Positions 12,925 to 24,910 of a stretch of 64,000 nucleotides of DNA are shown piece by piece. Source of the DNA: Paraspadella gotoi. Lineage: Eukaryota > Chaetognatha. The notes under the pieces were generated by a model. The model saw only the letters and a list, made by a program, of their open reading frames with translations, did no database searches and had not been told where the DNA came from. The position numbers and the translations under genes were made by a program. Location: contig CM119270.1 in NCBI GenBank assembly GCA_051294375.1, positions 1,772,091-1,836,090 of the forward strand, read 5' to 3'. Numbering within the stretch: position 1 is the stretch's first letter; the number at the start of each line of letters is the position of its first letter.

Positions 12925-13044
12925 TGACGTCAACGAATGACGTCATCAGATGACGTCAAAATTGACGTCACTGGCTAAGGTCGAGGACAAAATTGACGTC
13001 ACGACTTCCACTTTTTTTTCGATCGAAGGTCAAAGATGACGTCA
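12925..13044 (+). promoter_or_regulatory. Cluster of six CRE octamers, copy 2
   Basis: Perfect TGACGTCA at 12925, 12938, 12951, 12963, 12994 and 13037. The first four are 12-13 bases apart. A CpG-rich block with a candidate splice donor follows about 670 bases downstream, so this may be a promoter or enhancer. Confidence 0.6.
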
Positions 13045-13435
13045 CCGATTCAAAGTCAAAAGAGTCGTGACTTGTTCTTGTTCTTGTCCTTGTTTTTGTT
13101 GATGTTTCTGTTCTTGTTTTATGGGTTTTTTGTTATTATTGTCTCTTTTTTTGGCGCATTATTTTTACGCCATCAACATCGGTAAGTCACTTGCGTCATT
13201 ACGCCAATAAAAGTTCAAAAGAGAGAGAGAGACAGAAAGAGAGATGAAGAGAGAAGAGCGAGAGAGAGGAGAGAGAGAGTGAGAGGACCGAGTAGAGAGA
13301 GATGAAAATATAAGAACAACAACAATAAAACAACAACCCTTGGAATGAAATAAGTTGAAGCTATGTGAAAAACCACCGATGTATCTTCAAAGAAACATTC
13401 GAATGCTGATAAAGCATTTGGCGTGAATCCAAACC

Positions 13436-13534
<99 letters not shown>

Positions 13535-13710
13535 ATCAAAAAGTGAGAACTACAATCTTAAAAATACTTTAACGCACACATACTGACCACCTCTCACACA
13601 ACACACACAGCAGTCCCACTCACGTAACATTCACACACATCGATATCTACTCTCACACAGCCACGCTCGCACCCAAGGCTTCTATCCTTCTCTCTCTCTC
13701 CCCTCCTCCC

Positions 13711-13826
13711 CCAAGTCTTTTCCGCGGCGGCAGCGACGACCGCAGAGTTCGCAACGACTGTTCGTCGCCCGCGGCAGCTGCGGCAGCTGCGGCGGCGTCA
13801 GCGACCGCGATTCGCTGCCGCAGCTG
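13711..13826 (+). other. CpG-rich block, candidate 5' exon, copy 2
   Basis: Same as 6464-6580, with donor CAGCTG|GTGAGA at 13827. One frame is Ala/Arg/Gln-rich (RRPRQLRQLRRRQRPRF). No start codon or family match is evident; a 5' untranslated exon is as likely as coding. Confidence 0.35.
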
Positions 13827-13869
13827 GTGAGACGAATCCAGCGGCTGAGGATTTTATTTTAGTTCAGGT

Positions 13870-14370
13870 GAATTTTCTTTTTCTCTTCTCTTTTTTTTTA
13901 TTTAATTTTTTTTATTTATTTCTTTTTTCTTTCCTCCCTCTTTCCTTTCCTCTCTTTCCTTTCCTCCCTTCTTTTTTCCTCCCCCTTTCCTTTCTTCCCT
14001 CTTTCCTTTTCTCTCTTTTTTCTTTCTTTCTTTCTTTCCTTTCCTCCCTCTTTCCTTTTCTCTATTCTTTCATTTCATCCCCCTTTCCTTTCCTCCCTTC
14101 TTTCTTTTTCTCCCTTCTTTCCTTTCCTCCCTCTTTCCTTTATTTCTTCTTTCATTTCATCCCCCTTTCCTTTCCTCCCTCTTTCCTTTTCTTTCTTCTT
14201 TCATTTCATCCCCCTTTCCTTTCCTCCCTTCTTTCCTTTTCTACCTTCTTTCCTTTCCTCCCTATTTCCTTTATTTCTTCTTTCATTTCATCCCCATTTC
14301 CTTTCCTCCCTTCTTTCCTTTCCTACCTTCTTTCCTTTCCTCCCTTCTTTCCTTTCCTCCCTCTATCCAT
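13870..14370 (+). repeat. Polypyrimidine tract, copy 2
   Basis: Same as 6610-7120. The 250-residue open frame across it is Phe/Leu/Pro/Ser polymer with no domain. Confidence 0.85.
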
Positions 14371-14679
14371 TCCTTCTTATGACTTCAGATTTCGTTTCAC
14401 ATTTCGCGGGAAAAATAAAATAAAATATTTTTTACGAAAAAAAAAAAATTTTATTTTTTCGTCAGAGATTTTTTTCTCTCGCGGTTTTTATATTATTTTT
14501 GTTTTTCATATTTATTTTTGTTTATTTGTTTCTTTGTTTTTTGAAATGGTCAAAAAATTTAGTTTTTTAAATGTTATTGTGAAAAAAATCTCTCTGTGCA
14601 GTCAACAGTTGTGTGAATGAGTCCCTGTATTATTTCGAGGCCGAGAGTCAAGTCTCCAAGTTTTTTTCTTACCGTCACC

Positions 14680-14736
14680 GTTAGCGTTACTGTTACTGTT
14701 ACTGTTACTGTTACTGTTACTGTTACTGTTACCGTT
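14680..14736 (+). repeat. (GTTACT)n hexamer repeat, copy 2
   Basis: About eight GTTACT/GTTACC units; copy 1 (7430-7468) has about half as many. Confidence 0.85.
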
Positions 14737-14783
14737 AACAAATTCACTGATAGGAAAGCCAAGCACTGAGAATTACTAAACTA

Positions 14784-14922
14784 CTGTGAGAGAATATTGA
14801 CTGATTGCAAGCAGGGTCCTGTTATGTAATTATCTTATAAGAGGGACGGAGTCCTTAAACCACAACCGCCCGTCCCAAGTCAGGAGCGAGACAGCTTATT
14901 TATTCAATGAATGTATAATGGT
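14784..14922 (+). repeat. GATAGCTTATTTA-type repeat, copy D2
   Basis: GTGAGAGAATATTGACTGAT, GCAGGGTCCTGTTATGTAAT, GACAGCTTATTTATTCAATG. Duplicate of D1 through the 7.2 kb duplication but more complete at its left end. Confidence 0.65.
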
Positions 14923-16424
14923 TTTTTTGTTGTTTTTTTTTCATAGATAACGAAGCTGGCACGAATATCCAACAAAAGAATTCAACAAACAGTTATTCTA
15001 ACCATTTTATTGTATCTATTTAACGAGATTTAATCGATTATCGAGGATAACGAGGTCTTTAGTTTCGTTATAAGCGGGATATTCGAATTTGTTTTCGTAT
15101 TCGTTTGTTAAATTTCGTTTAGTTTAATGTTTTCTTTATTTTGTTTTTATTTTTTACTTAATGGAAAGGAGAGGGAGAGAATGGAGATTGATGGAATAGA
15201 CGATGAAGCCATTAGAGGCGGAGTCTCTCTCTATCTCTCTCTCTCTCNNNNNNNNNNNNNNNNNNNNNNNNNNNNNNNNNNNNNNNNNNNNNNNNNNNNN
15301 NNNNNNNNNNNNNNNNNNNNNNNNNNNNNNNNNNNNNNNNNNNNNNNNNNNNNNNNNNNNNNNNNNNNNNNNNNNNNNNNNNNNNNNNNNNNNNNNNNNN
15401 NNNNNNNNNNNNNNNNNNNNNNNNNNNNNNNNNNNNNNNNNNNNNNNNNNNNNNNNNNNNNNNNNNNNNNNNNNNNNNNNNNNNNNNNNNNNNNNNNNNN
15501 NNNNNNNNNNNNNGATATTCGATTTTAATTAGGTTGAAAAATCGGTAGGGGGCGCCCGAACTAACGAGTCAAACATCAGACGAACGATGAAATTTTAATG
15601 AAGAAAAAACAAAGGCACTTTTTAAATTTTATTATTTCAAAATAATTAAAATAAAAAATAACAATTAAACGAACGTAGAACCATGTCTTATGAAAGAAAG
15701 AGTTTCAATCTTTAATCTATATTCCAGTTTCAAGAAATTGACAAAAGGTTCTCGGTTACATCCAAACGAAGCCAGTATAAGCCAGGCTAACTCAGTTTTA
15801 AGTTAGGCCCAGTCTAGAACTGAGTCAGTATAAAATTAAACGATATAATTATACAAGTTTATACAAATCTAGATACTATATTTATACAAGTCCAAGGCAG
15901 TTGACGCTTCGCGAAGAATAAGTCCGTCTAAAATTAAGACTGTCTCAATGATCTTTCAACACCCGCCAAGAGACTTTCTAAAGTCAGTCAAAGTTAGTCA
16001 AAGTCAAGCCAGTGCAAGTCAGTTTTCTAAGTTAACCCCTTACCTGCTTTTGACTGTATACTCCCCCCTAATTATTAAAAAAAAACGTTTTAGATATTTT
16101 CATTCATGTTTAGATTTTAACAGATTAATGTCTTTAGAATTTTCTTTTGATATCGCTTATTAAATCGTCAACTTAATTGTCCACAAACCTGAATATTTTA
16201 TTCATTCTCTTTCCCGATATTTAACCCTTAAAACATCAACTAACCTTCGCCATTCCATCCTCACACCGTACTCACCCTTCCCCTCACTCGCAACACTTTC
16301 ACTTACCCCTCCGATTCTCGACATCCCAGGTTCAACTTCCTTCGCCACAAATTTTGTCCACAGACTCATTTTTCTCGACTTTTTATCCTTCGCTGTTGGG
16401 GTCGCGATGATAATATTATGCATA

Positions 16425-16490
<66 letters not shown>

Positions 16491-18046
16491 CTCTCTAGCG
16501 CTACATTCGGCACCTTAAGGGCCAAAGTGTTGCGTCCTTGACAGCGATGGAGAGATGACGTCTCGTTAGAAAGGAGGCAAGAAATCTCGATCAAGAAAGA
16601 AAGGAGAAAGGGAGGAAAGGAAAGAAATAAAAAGGAAAGAAAACTTGATTAAGAAAGAAAGGAANNNNNNNNNNNNNNNNNNNNNNNNNNNNNNNNNNNN
16701 NNNNNNNNNNNNNNNNNNNNNNNNNNNNNNNNNNNNNNNNNNNNNNNNNNNNNNNNNNNNNNNNNNNNNNNNNNNNNNNNNNNNNNNNNNNNNNNNNNNN
16801 NNNNNNNNNNNNNNNNNNNNNNNNNNNNNNNNNNNNNNNNNNNNNNNNNNNNNNNNNNNNNNNNNNNNNNNNNNNNNNNNNNNNNNNNNNNNNNNNNNNN
16901 NNNNNNNNNNNNNNNNNNNNNNNNNNNNNNNNNNTGATTAAGAAAGAAAGGAAGAAAGGGAGGAAAGGAAAGAAATAAAAAGGAAAGAAATTTCAATTAA
17001 GAAAGAAAGGAGGAAAGGGAGAAAAGGAAAGAAGCATAAAAAAGAATATTTAAAAAAGAATAACTTGAATAAAAAAGAGTAGAGTCCAGTCAGAAAAAAA
17101 AGCCAAAAAAAGTAAAAGAAAAAAGATTATAAAACTATTAAAAATCAAAAAAAGCAAATAAAAAGGGAAAGAAAAAAACATTAAAAACCTTTTGAAAAGA
17201 AGTTTTTTATTGAAGAAATCGTTAGGGAAGAAAATTTATTCGGTTTTTAGGGTTAAACGCAAAAAGTTTTCTTTTAAATTTGCTTTTGAACAATTTTTTT
17301 TANNNNNNNNNNNNNNNNNNNNNNNNNNNNNNNNNNNNNNNNNNNNNNNNNNNNNNNNNNNNNNNNNNNNNNNNNNNNNNNNNNNNNNNNNNNNNNNNNN
17401 NNNNNNNNNNNNNNNNNNNNNNNNNNNNNNNNNNNNNNNNNNNNNNNNNNNNNNNNNNNNNNNNNNNNNNNNNNNNNNNNNNNNNNNNNNNNNAAGAAAA
17501 AAAAAATCCTAAAATAACGAATTTATTTTTTTAAGTAAAGGTGTTTTGCCTTTCGTTGTTCTCAATAAAAACGATTACTCGTAATTATAGAATTTGATGC
17601 CTTTTTTTTTCAGACTACAGGGTGATCAATTTAAATCATTGAAACTCTAACAATATTAATCCAAATGCGCCCGAAGACGAGAGAAAAATTAATTCAGACA
17701 ATTTTTTTTTCTTTCTTTCTGATAATCGTCGTTTAAATTTGATTTTTTTTAATTCCCTAAAAATCCAAAATGGTTTTGTTCGCCAGAGAAAAGGAGAGAA
17801 TATTAATTAAAAATCGCAGAAGGGATGTTGTCCTGTTTTCGTATGGAAAACCAGATTGCTATTCATTGCAATCGATGGCAACGACAACGCATTGCATCTC
17901 ATTGGTGTTTAAGGGTTTTGAAGCACTTGGTATTTTTTTCGAAAGGTCAATTATTGAAATTACGAAATTAAGATTCAAACTATTTTAACTATTTAAGAGT
18001 TGTACGGCACATTGCGGAAATAACGAAACAACAAATATTTACCAAC

Positions 18047-18865
18047 TTAATACAAACACGAACGAACACGAAAAAACAAAAAGAACGCACCAAAAAAAAG
18101 GAACAGAAAGGAACAGAAACGAACAGAAAGGAACAGAAACGAACAGAAACGAACGGAGTAAAAAAATGAAGGAATAGGAAGGAAACTACGTCGTAGCGAA
18201 TCCATCTTTTCGCTGAAAAGAGAAAAAAGAGAAAAAATCCGACAAAAATGGTCGCTGGGTCGTTTGGTCGTTTGGTCGTTGTTGTTGTCGTCGTCGTCGT
18301 CATCGTCGTCGAAGCCACCGTTTAGATCCTCGTTAACATCGTCGTTGTCATTGTTCCTCTCGTCCATTTCAGATTCGTAGTTGTCGTTATTATCGTTGTC
18401 GTCGTTATATTCATAATTTTCACTGCCTTCGTCGTCATTGTCGGTTTCATCGTTGTGAACCTTGTCGACAATTCCGTTGTCATTTTCTCTGTCGTCGTCA
18501 TTGTCGTCCTCGTCGTATTTATCGTTGTCGTTGTTGTCATCATCATTAGTGACCTCGTCATCAATGTCATCGTCGTCGTCGTCGTCGTCGTCCACGGTTC
18601 CATCGTCTGCTAGTCTCGATGGAATTCCGGCAAAAACGAGAGGAGGAGAAATGGCAGAATCTCTGAGCGCAAATCCGAGGGATTTCTCGTTCGGCGCCTT
18701 ATCGGCCGTTTCCGGTGGTTGGTGCCGGATTAGAATCGCCCAATGGAATCGGCAGATGGAAAACGGCGGATGGAAGATGGAATTGTGAGATGGAATTGTG
18801 AGATGGAATGAAGATTTCAGATTCCACAACTCCGTTGAAACTCGCTCCAGTTTTATTGGACTCAC
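18047..18865 (-). CDS. Asp/Asn-rich open frame (copy 2), doubtful exon
   Basis: 272 codons open on the minus strand. The start LGFALRDSAISPPLVFAGIP then SRLADDGTV looks like ordinary protein. Next come about 110 residues dominated by Asp and Asn with KVHNDETDNDDEGSENYEY-type interruptions, then a Phe-rich tail that looks like intron. Not pure repeat, so possibly a real acidic exon; no known domain. Copy 1 (about 10980-11620) has at least eight single-base indels in the same span and no frame. Confidence 0.22.
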   Translation of the reverse strand: MSPIKLERVSTELWNLKSSFHLTIPSHNSIFHPPFSICRFHWAILIRHQPPETADKAPNEKSLGFALRDSAISPPLVFAGIPSRLADDGTVDDDDDDDDDIDDEVTNDDDNNDNDKYDEDDNDDDRENDNGIVDKVHNDETDNDDEGSENYEYNDDNDNNDNYESEMDERNNDNDDVNEDLNGGFDDDDDDDDNNNDQTTKRPSDHFCRIFSLFSLFSEKMDSLRRSFLPIPSFFYSVRFCSFLFLSVRFCSFLFLFFGAFFLFFRVRSCLY

Positions 18866-19509
18866 GATTCGTCGTTCCTGCCACTTATTGATGCGAATTG
18901 CAGAAAGTGGAGAGAGAGAGAGAGAGAGAGAGAGAGATATCTCGGTCTACTGGCCAGTCTCAGTCTTAGAAACTATCTGTGTCAACTGGTCCTTTCGTCA
19001 CAAGATGTAATTCTTCGTTGGATCGAGGGAGAGACGTTTCTTTCACATAATTCGCGTGATACGTGAGGCGACGACCACAGAGAGAAAAAGCGTGAATTGG
19101 TTGTGGTTAAAGTGATCATCACCGAAGGACGTTTAAGTCGTGAGGGAATGGGGAGTGAAGGGAGGGGGTGAGGGGGCGAAGGGGGAAAAGAAAGGGATGG
19201 CATCTGGATCCAAAGCTAAATGATATACGGATGGAAATCTTTTCTGTAGAAGAAGGAGGGAGAGAAGAGACAAAGCCGGTTCCATTTGCAAGGTTAAAAA
19301 GGATTGAAAGAAATAGCGGGAAAAAAAAGAAAAAAAAAGCTCTGAAAAAAAAAGGAAAAAAACAACTGAAGAATGAACAGATTTGCCCCTTTAATATTAA
19401 AAAAATATTAAAACTAAAATGACTACATAAAAATGAAAGAAACGGAGTATGAAAAGAAATAAGGAGAGAAGATAATCAACGACAGAGAGAGAAAGACGAG
19501 AGAGAGATA

Positions 19510-19590
<81 letters not shown>

Positions 19591-20089
19591 TAAATCGGGT
19601 ACAAAGTAACAACAATGATTTTTTTACCTTATTTCTATCAATCACGAATATATTAATTTAAAATAAATGACCTCAAATTAAATTCAGATAACTTAAATCT
19701 CAGAAATTGTTCTTTTTTCTTTCGTTGAGGGAACCTGTTTGACCGTAACGACGACGACAACGACGAAAACGACGACAATGACGACGACGACGACGACGAC
19801 GAAGACCCCAAATCGCTGACTATTTTTGTCAAAGTGTCCATTTGTTGATCAAAATGGATTCTTTGCTTCCACCGTCTTTTTCGGCTTTTATTCGACCATT
19901 CCTCCTCTTCCTCTTCCTCTTCCTCTTCCTCCTCTTCCTCCTCCCCCCAATATCCACTTCTTCACATTACACCGTCAAAATATGGGCCAACCGCCTTTTA
20001 TTTATTCTTCTTTTATTTCCCGCTCATTTCTTTCGGGTTCGCTCTAGATAATATAAGTGTTGATATAAAAAAAATGTTTATTTTGTTTA

Positions 20090-20289
20090 TAGTGGTACAC
20101 TTTCACACTGAATATTTTCATTTTAACATTCAAGCACAATATTTTTCAACTCTCTCAAAACGAATATAATATTTAATAATTAATAACATTAAAAAAATAC
20201 ATTAATTACATTAAAAACAATAGGTACATTAATTACAATAATTACATGCAAACACATTTAATATTTTTTAACATTCCTAAAACGACGAC

Positions 20290-20321
<32 letters not shown>

Positions 20322-20424
20322 CGACGACAACGACGACGACGACGACGACGACCAACATCTCGTGGCCAAAGAATTTACGGCCAATATCCGGTTTTTTCTC
20401 GGAAGAGAAACGCGGATAGACTCT

Positions 20425-20455
<31 letters not shown>

Positions 20456-20620
20456 TGGTTGCATATTCAAGCTGAGAAATATCTGATAAGCGTCCCACAA
20501 AACAATCCAGACAGAATAATATGGGGACATATTAGGAAGACTGACGGATAGACGGACTAAACGGACAAGAGGAGACAGACAAACCGATAAACGGACGATA
20601 ACGAAAAGAAATTCTTACAA
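20090..20620. other. AT-rich sequence with (GAC)n at 20283-20351
   Basis: Recurring ATTAATTACATTAAAA words, then ACG/GAC triplets, a short (GA)n, and CGGACAGACGGA-like words before the gap 20621-20863. No gene seen. Confidence 0.6.
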
Positions 20621-21516
20621 NNNNNNNNNNNNNNNNNNNNNNNNNNNNNNNNNNNNNNNNNNNNNNNNNNNNNNNNNNNNNNNNNNNNNNNNNNNNNNNN
20701 NNNNNNNNNNNNNNNNNNNNNNNNNNNNNNNNNNNNNNNNNNNNNNNNNNNNNNNNNNNNNNNNNNNNNNNNNNNNNNNNNNNNNNNNNNNNNNNNNNNN
20801 NNNNNNNNNNNNNNNNNNNNNNNNNNNNNNNNNNNNNNNNNNNNNNNNNNNNNNNNNNNNNNNTTTTGTCTGTTTAGTCATCAAAGGCAGAAAGCGAACT
20901 AGTAGCGCCGACGGGCGGGCGGCGAACGAACTAAAAATGGTCAATAAATTGTAACAAAAGAACAAAATGTATTATGAAAATNNNNNNNNNNNNNNNNNNN
21001 NNNNNNNNNNNNNNNNNNNNNNNNNNNNNNNNNNNNNNNNNNNNNNNNNNNNNNNNNNNNNNNNNNNNNNNNNNNNNNNNNNNNNNNNNNNNNNNNNNNN
21101 NNNNNNNNNNNNNNNNNNNNNNNNNNNNNNNNNNNNNNNNNNNNNNNNNNNNNNNNNNNNNNNNNNNNNNNNNNNNNNNNNNNNNNNNNNNNNNNNNNNN
21201 NNNNNNNNNNNNNNNNNNNNNNNNNNNNNNNNNNNNNNNNNNNNNNNNNNNNNNNNNNNNNNNNNNNNNNNNNNNNNNNNNNNNNNNNNNNNNNNNNNNN
21301 NNNNNNNNNNNNNNNNNNNNNNNNNNNNNNNNNNNNNNNNNNNNNNNNNNNNNNNNNNNNNNNNNNNNNNNNNNNNNNNNNNNNNNNNNNNNNNNNNNNN
21401 NNNNNNNNNNNNNNNNNNNNNNNNNNNNNNNNNNNNNNNNNNNNNNNNNNNNNNNNNNNNNNNNNNNNNNNNNNNNNNNNNNNNNNNNNNNNNNNNNNNN
21501 NNNNNNNNNNNNNNNN

Positions 21517-21955
21517 GATGATGATGATGATGATGATGATGAGAATGATAAAGAAAATATTTACAATTCTCATCCTGAAGTTAAGGATGATGATGTCGTC
21601 GATGAAAAAGTCAAATGACAATGATGAAGACAACTTTAGGGATGACAACGACGATGATGCCAACGACGACAATGATGAAGACAACATTAGGGATGACAAC
21701 GACGATGATGCCAACGACGACAACGATGAAGACAACATTTGGGATGACAACAACGATGATGCCAACGACGACAATGATGAAGACAACATTTGGGATGACA
21801 ACGAAGACCATTGCAACGAAATGGATCGAATTCGAGTCATGACCTCGACGATTGAGTCTCTTCCATTTTCTGGGTCAAAATCAGACTCACTTCCGCTTGA
21901 AGAATCCCTTCGTCCGTCGTTCGGACAGACGTACGGACAAAGGATTGAATAAACA
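21517..21955 (+). CDS. Acidic 17-residue repeat open frame, doubtful gene fragment
   Basis: After the gap, (GAT)n leads into DENDKENIYNSHPEVKDDDV and a stop at 21616. One base out of frame, a second frame carries about four 51-base units encoding DNDEDNIWDDNNDDAND-like repeats, then DHCNEMDRIRVMTSTIESLP, FSGSKSDSLPLEESLRPSFG, QTYGQRIE and a stop near 21952. The non-repetitive tail looks like a real C-terminus, and the two frames would join with a single-base deletion. Could be a GAY microsatellite beside chance frame. Confidence 0.25.
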
Positions 21956-22309
21956 ATGAGGTAATGTTTACTTTTTTTTTCATAAATATGGATAACATTG
22001 AATATTGAGGTCATTATAAACAATGATATCTGTGTGATAATTTATCTTTCTCTATTTCTCGCTCTCCCTCTCTCTATCTCTCTCTCTCTCTTCTACAATG
22101 ACCGATAAGAGTCGGACCAACCCAGAGTCACGCAGAATGCAATTGAGATTAATGACGGTGAACATGGTGATTATGAAAAGTGTGATTCATGATTTTAAAC
22201 ATTGTGATTCGAACAACAACAACAGAAATAATCATCATAAAAATACTCACAGATTATATTAATTTTGTTAGTTCAATATACTTTTAAGCACTAAGCTTTT
22301 TGCATACAT

Positions 22310-22440
22310 GATAGGTACCACTGGAGATCGATCCCGGTACCTAATGGTCATGAACTGACGGTTTTACTCAAAGAGCCACCGGGTAACGAATGAAAGAGTC
22401 AGGGCGCGGTGAACTAACACAATGTCCGACTACATAATGA
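22310..22440 (-). repeat. Short SINE relative
   Basis: Contains GGTACC(N)GATCGATCCCGGTACC and CAAAGAGCCACCGGGTAACG, the B-box and A-box region of the SINE family, diverged, followed by TGTCCGACTACATA as at the end of the other copies. Confidence 0.5.
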
Positions 22441-22731
22441 TAAAGATAATGATGATGATGATGATGATGATGATGATGNNNNNNNNNNTGATGATGATGA
22501 TGATGAAGTTAATGACGATGACGATGATGCTTACAATAAAAGGAGGCTTAGCACCAAGCAGGAGACAATTAATCACAAAGATCGTTGACTTCACTCGTTG
22601 ACTGATTTGAGTTGGAAAGAGAGAGATTGATCGAACAAAACAACAAACAAGAAATAATCACATAAAAATATCACACATTATTTAATTAATTTGTTAGTAT
22701 CAATTAACTTTTTAAGCACTAGTTTTGCATA

Positions 22732-22840
22732 TGATAGGTACCACTGGAATCGATTCCGGATACCTAATGGTTGGAATGACGTTTACTCAAAAGAGCACGG
22801 GTAACGAATGAAAAGTCATGGGCGCGGTGAAATACAACAA
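22732..22840 (-). repeat. Second, error-laden copy of short SINE relative
   Basis: Same order of words as 22310-22440 but with many single-base losses (e.g. AAAGAGCACGGGTAACG). Part of the local duplication described at 22626-23010. Confidence 0.45.
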
Positions 22841-23058
22841 TGTAAAGATATGATGAATATGATGGATGAATGGATAGTATTATGAGATAGAGAACTTAAT
22901 GAGCGATGGAACGATGATGCTTCAATAAAAGGAGGCTTAGCACGAATCAGGAAGACAATGTAATGCACAAAGATCGTTGACTTCACTCGTTGACTGATTT
23001 GAGTTGGAAAGGAGGTGAGAGGAGAGAGAGCGAGAGGAGAGCGAGAGAGAGAGAGAGA

Positions 23059-23106
<48 letters not shown>

Positions 23107-23339
23107 AAGAGGAGAGAAGAGAGGGCAAAGATAGGGAAAAGTAGAAAGAGGGAGAGAGTACCAGAGGAGATAGAAAAAGAAAGAAAGAGTGTTAGTAGCA
23201 GGAGGGATAGAGATGCAAAAGTGTCTGGTAAGAGTGAGGGAGAGTGAAGTTGAAAGGGAAAGTGAAATAAAATCTAAGAGAAATGAGAGAAGGAAAGAGA
23301 AAAGAGAGAGAGAGGAGAGAAGAGAGAGAGAGTAGAGAG

Positions 23340-23372
<33 letters not shown>

Positions 23373-23769
23373 CAATTAGCAAAACTGTCATGAAGACCCG
23401 TGATAGAGTCAGTCGTGAGGACTGAAAGGAAAATGACGATAAATGGACGACTACGAGACTNNNNNNNNNNNNNNNNNNNNNNNNNNNNNNNNNNNNNNNN
23501 NNNNNNNNNNNNNNNNNNNNNNNNNNNNNNNNNNNNNNNNNNNNNNNNNNNNNNNNNNNNNNNNNNNNNNNNNNNNNNNNNNNNNNNNNNNNNNNNNNNN
23601 NNNNNNNNNNNNNNNNNNNNNNNNNNNNNNNNNNNNNNNNNNNNNNNNNNNNNNNNNNNNNNNNNNNNNNNNNNNNNNNNNNNNNNNNNNNNNNNNNNNN
23701 NNNNNNNNNNNNNNNNNNNNNNNNNNNNNNNNNNNNNNNNNNNNNNNNNNNNNNNNNNNNNNNNNNACG

Positions 23770-24420
23770 ACGACGACGATGACGACGATGTTTAGTAAGA
23801 CGACAAGAAAGAAGAAACAAGATGTCAGAACGAAGATGAGGACGCAGACAAATGACAATGAGATTAACGACAGAAATGGAGGCAAATATGCAACTCGGAA
23901 ACGAGAAAGTACCAGTGATGACAACGACGACGACGATGACAATGACAATAACAACGACGACGACGACGACACCATAAAAAATAACGCTGATGACGACGAC
24001 GACCGTGTTGTCGATAAAGTCAACAACAACAACGACAATAATCACAACAACAACAACAACGACAACAACAACAACTTCGCTGCATCGAATCCATTTCGCA
24101 CTAAAAAGCAAAAATCAAACATCAACAACAATCAATCAATCAAACATCAATCAAACAGTTGTCGATCAAACATCAACGTGGTTGGAAAATTCAAGAGTTG
24201 TCTCACTTTACCAAAAGTCGAAACAAAAACACTTTTCAAAACAATTTGCATCAATAGTCTACGTATATATTTTACATTTTATCATACGATCGAAAGTCGA
24301 TTACAAAAAAGACGAGAATCGAAATTTAGACGAAAACGACGACCAAAACGACGACCAAAACGACGAACATAATTGCGACGAAAAGATAAAAACGAAAACC
24401 AAAAAATATTGTCACTAATT
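23770..24420 (+). other. Asp/Asn-rich open frame after gap, probably repeat-derived
   Basis: About 200 codons without a stop after the gap. Runs of GAC and AAC give Asp/Asn polymers. The later part (INVVGKFKSCLTLPKVETKT) is less repetitive, and the end KRRPKRRPKRRT is a GACGACCAAAAC repeat. No domain; not called as a gene. Confidence 0.3.
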
Positions 24421-24910
24421 TCTCTTTTCTAAAAAGTATAATAGCACTTTTTAGAACCAAAAAGAGGTGCAAGGCCTTTAGCATTGCCAAATACAAATTC
24501 GAAATAAAACCAAATAATTCAATACCAAAAATGGAGGAAAACTAAATATGATTTTTTTTCCGACATTTTTCATTTGATGTAACAATATTTTTTTAGCCTG
24601 TAACTTCTAAACGATTTCACCTACAAAAAAATGGAAGGAAGNNNNNNNNNNTAGAGAAAGACAAAAAAGGAAAAGTGAAAATGACAGAAAAGAAAAGAGA
24701 CGAAGACAGAAAAGCAAAAAAAAAAGAAAAAAGAAATTGAGGGAAGCGCGAGAGGAAGGAAGAGCCAAACTAATAGTTGGGGTCCATTCAGTCATTTGAA
24801 GAAGAATATTGGTTCTGAGAAAAGTGAGGATAATTCCATCTTCACCTCAAATCGACTCAACCCTTTTCACCCTCGTTGCAATGGCCCTTGCCCCATTACA
24901 CCATCTCTAT

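Larger units (their letters stand above)
12911..20089 (+). repeat. 7.2 kb direct duplication, copy 2
   Basis: Begins immediately after the 25-N gap 12886-12910 with AGAGGTTTCTTCTTTGACGT, the words at 5663. It has gaps at 15248-15513, 16665-16934 and 17303-17493 where copy 1 has long microsatellites. It continues past the end of copy 1 into unique sequence at 20090. Confidence 0.9.
22204..23010 (+). repeat. Local direct duplication with error-like divergence
   Basis: 22204-22620 and 22626-23010 carry the same words in the same order (AAGCACTA..TTTTGCATA, SINE fragment, ATGATGCTTACAATAAAAGG, AAAGATCGTTGACTTCACTC). The second copy differs mainly by single-base losses. A 10-N gap (22479-22488) is in the first. 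Confidence 0.75.

Noticed and set aside
13868-14620. 250-codon Phe/Ser/Leu/Pro open frame
   Set aside because: Polypyrimidine tract; copy 1 of the same sequence is frame-shifted.
23443-24372. 309-codon Asp/Asn/Thr-rich frame
   Set aside because: More than a third is gap; the remainder is mainly GAC/AAC triplets without a domain.
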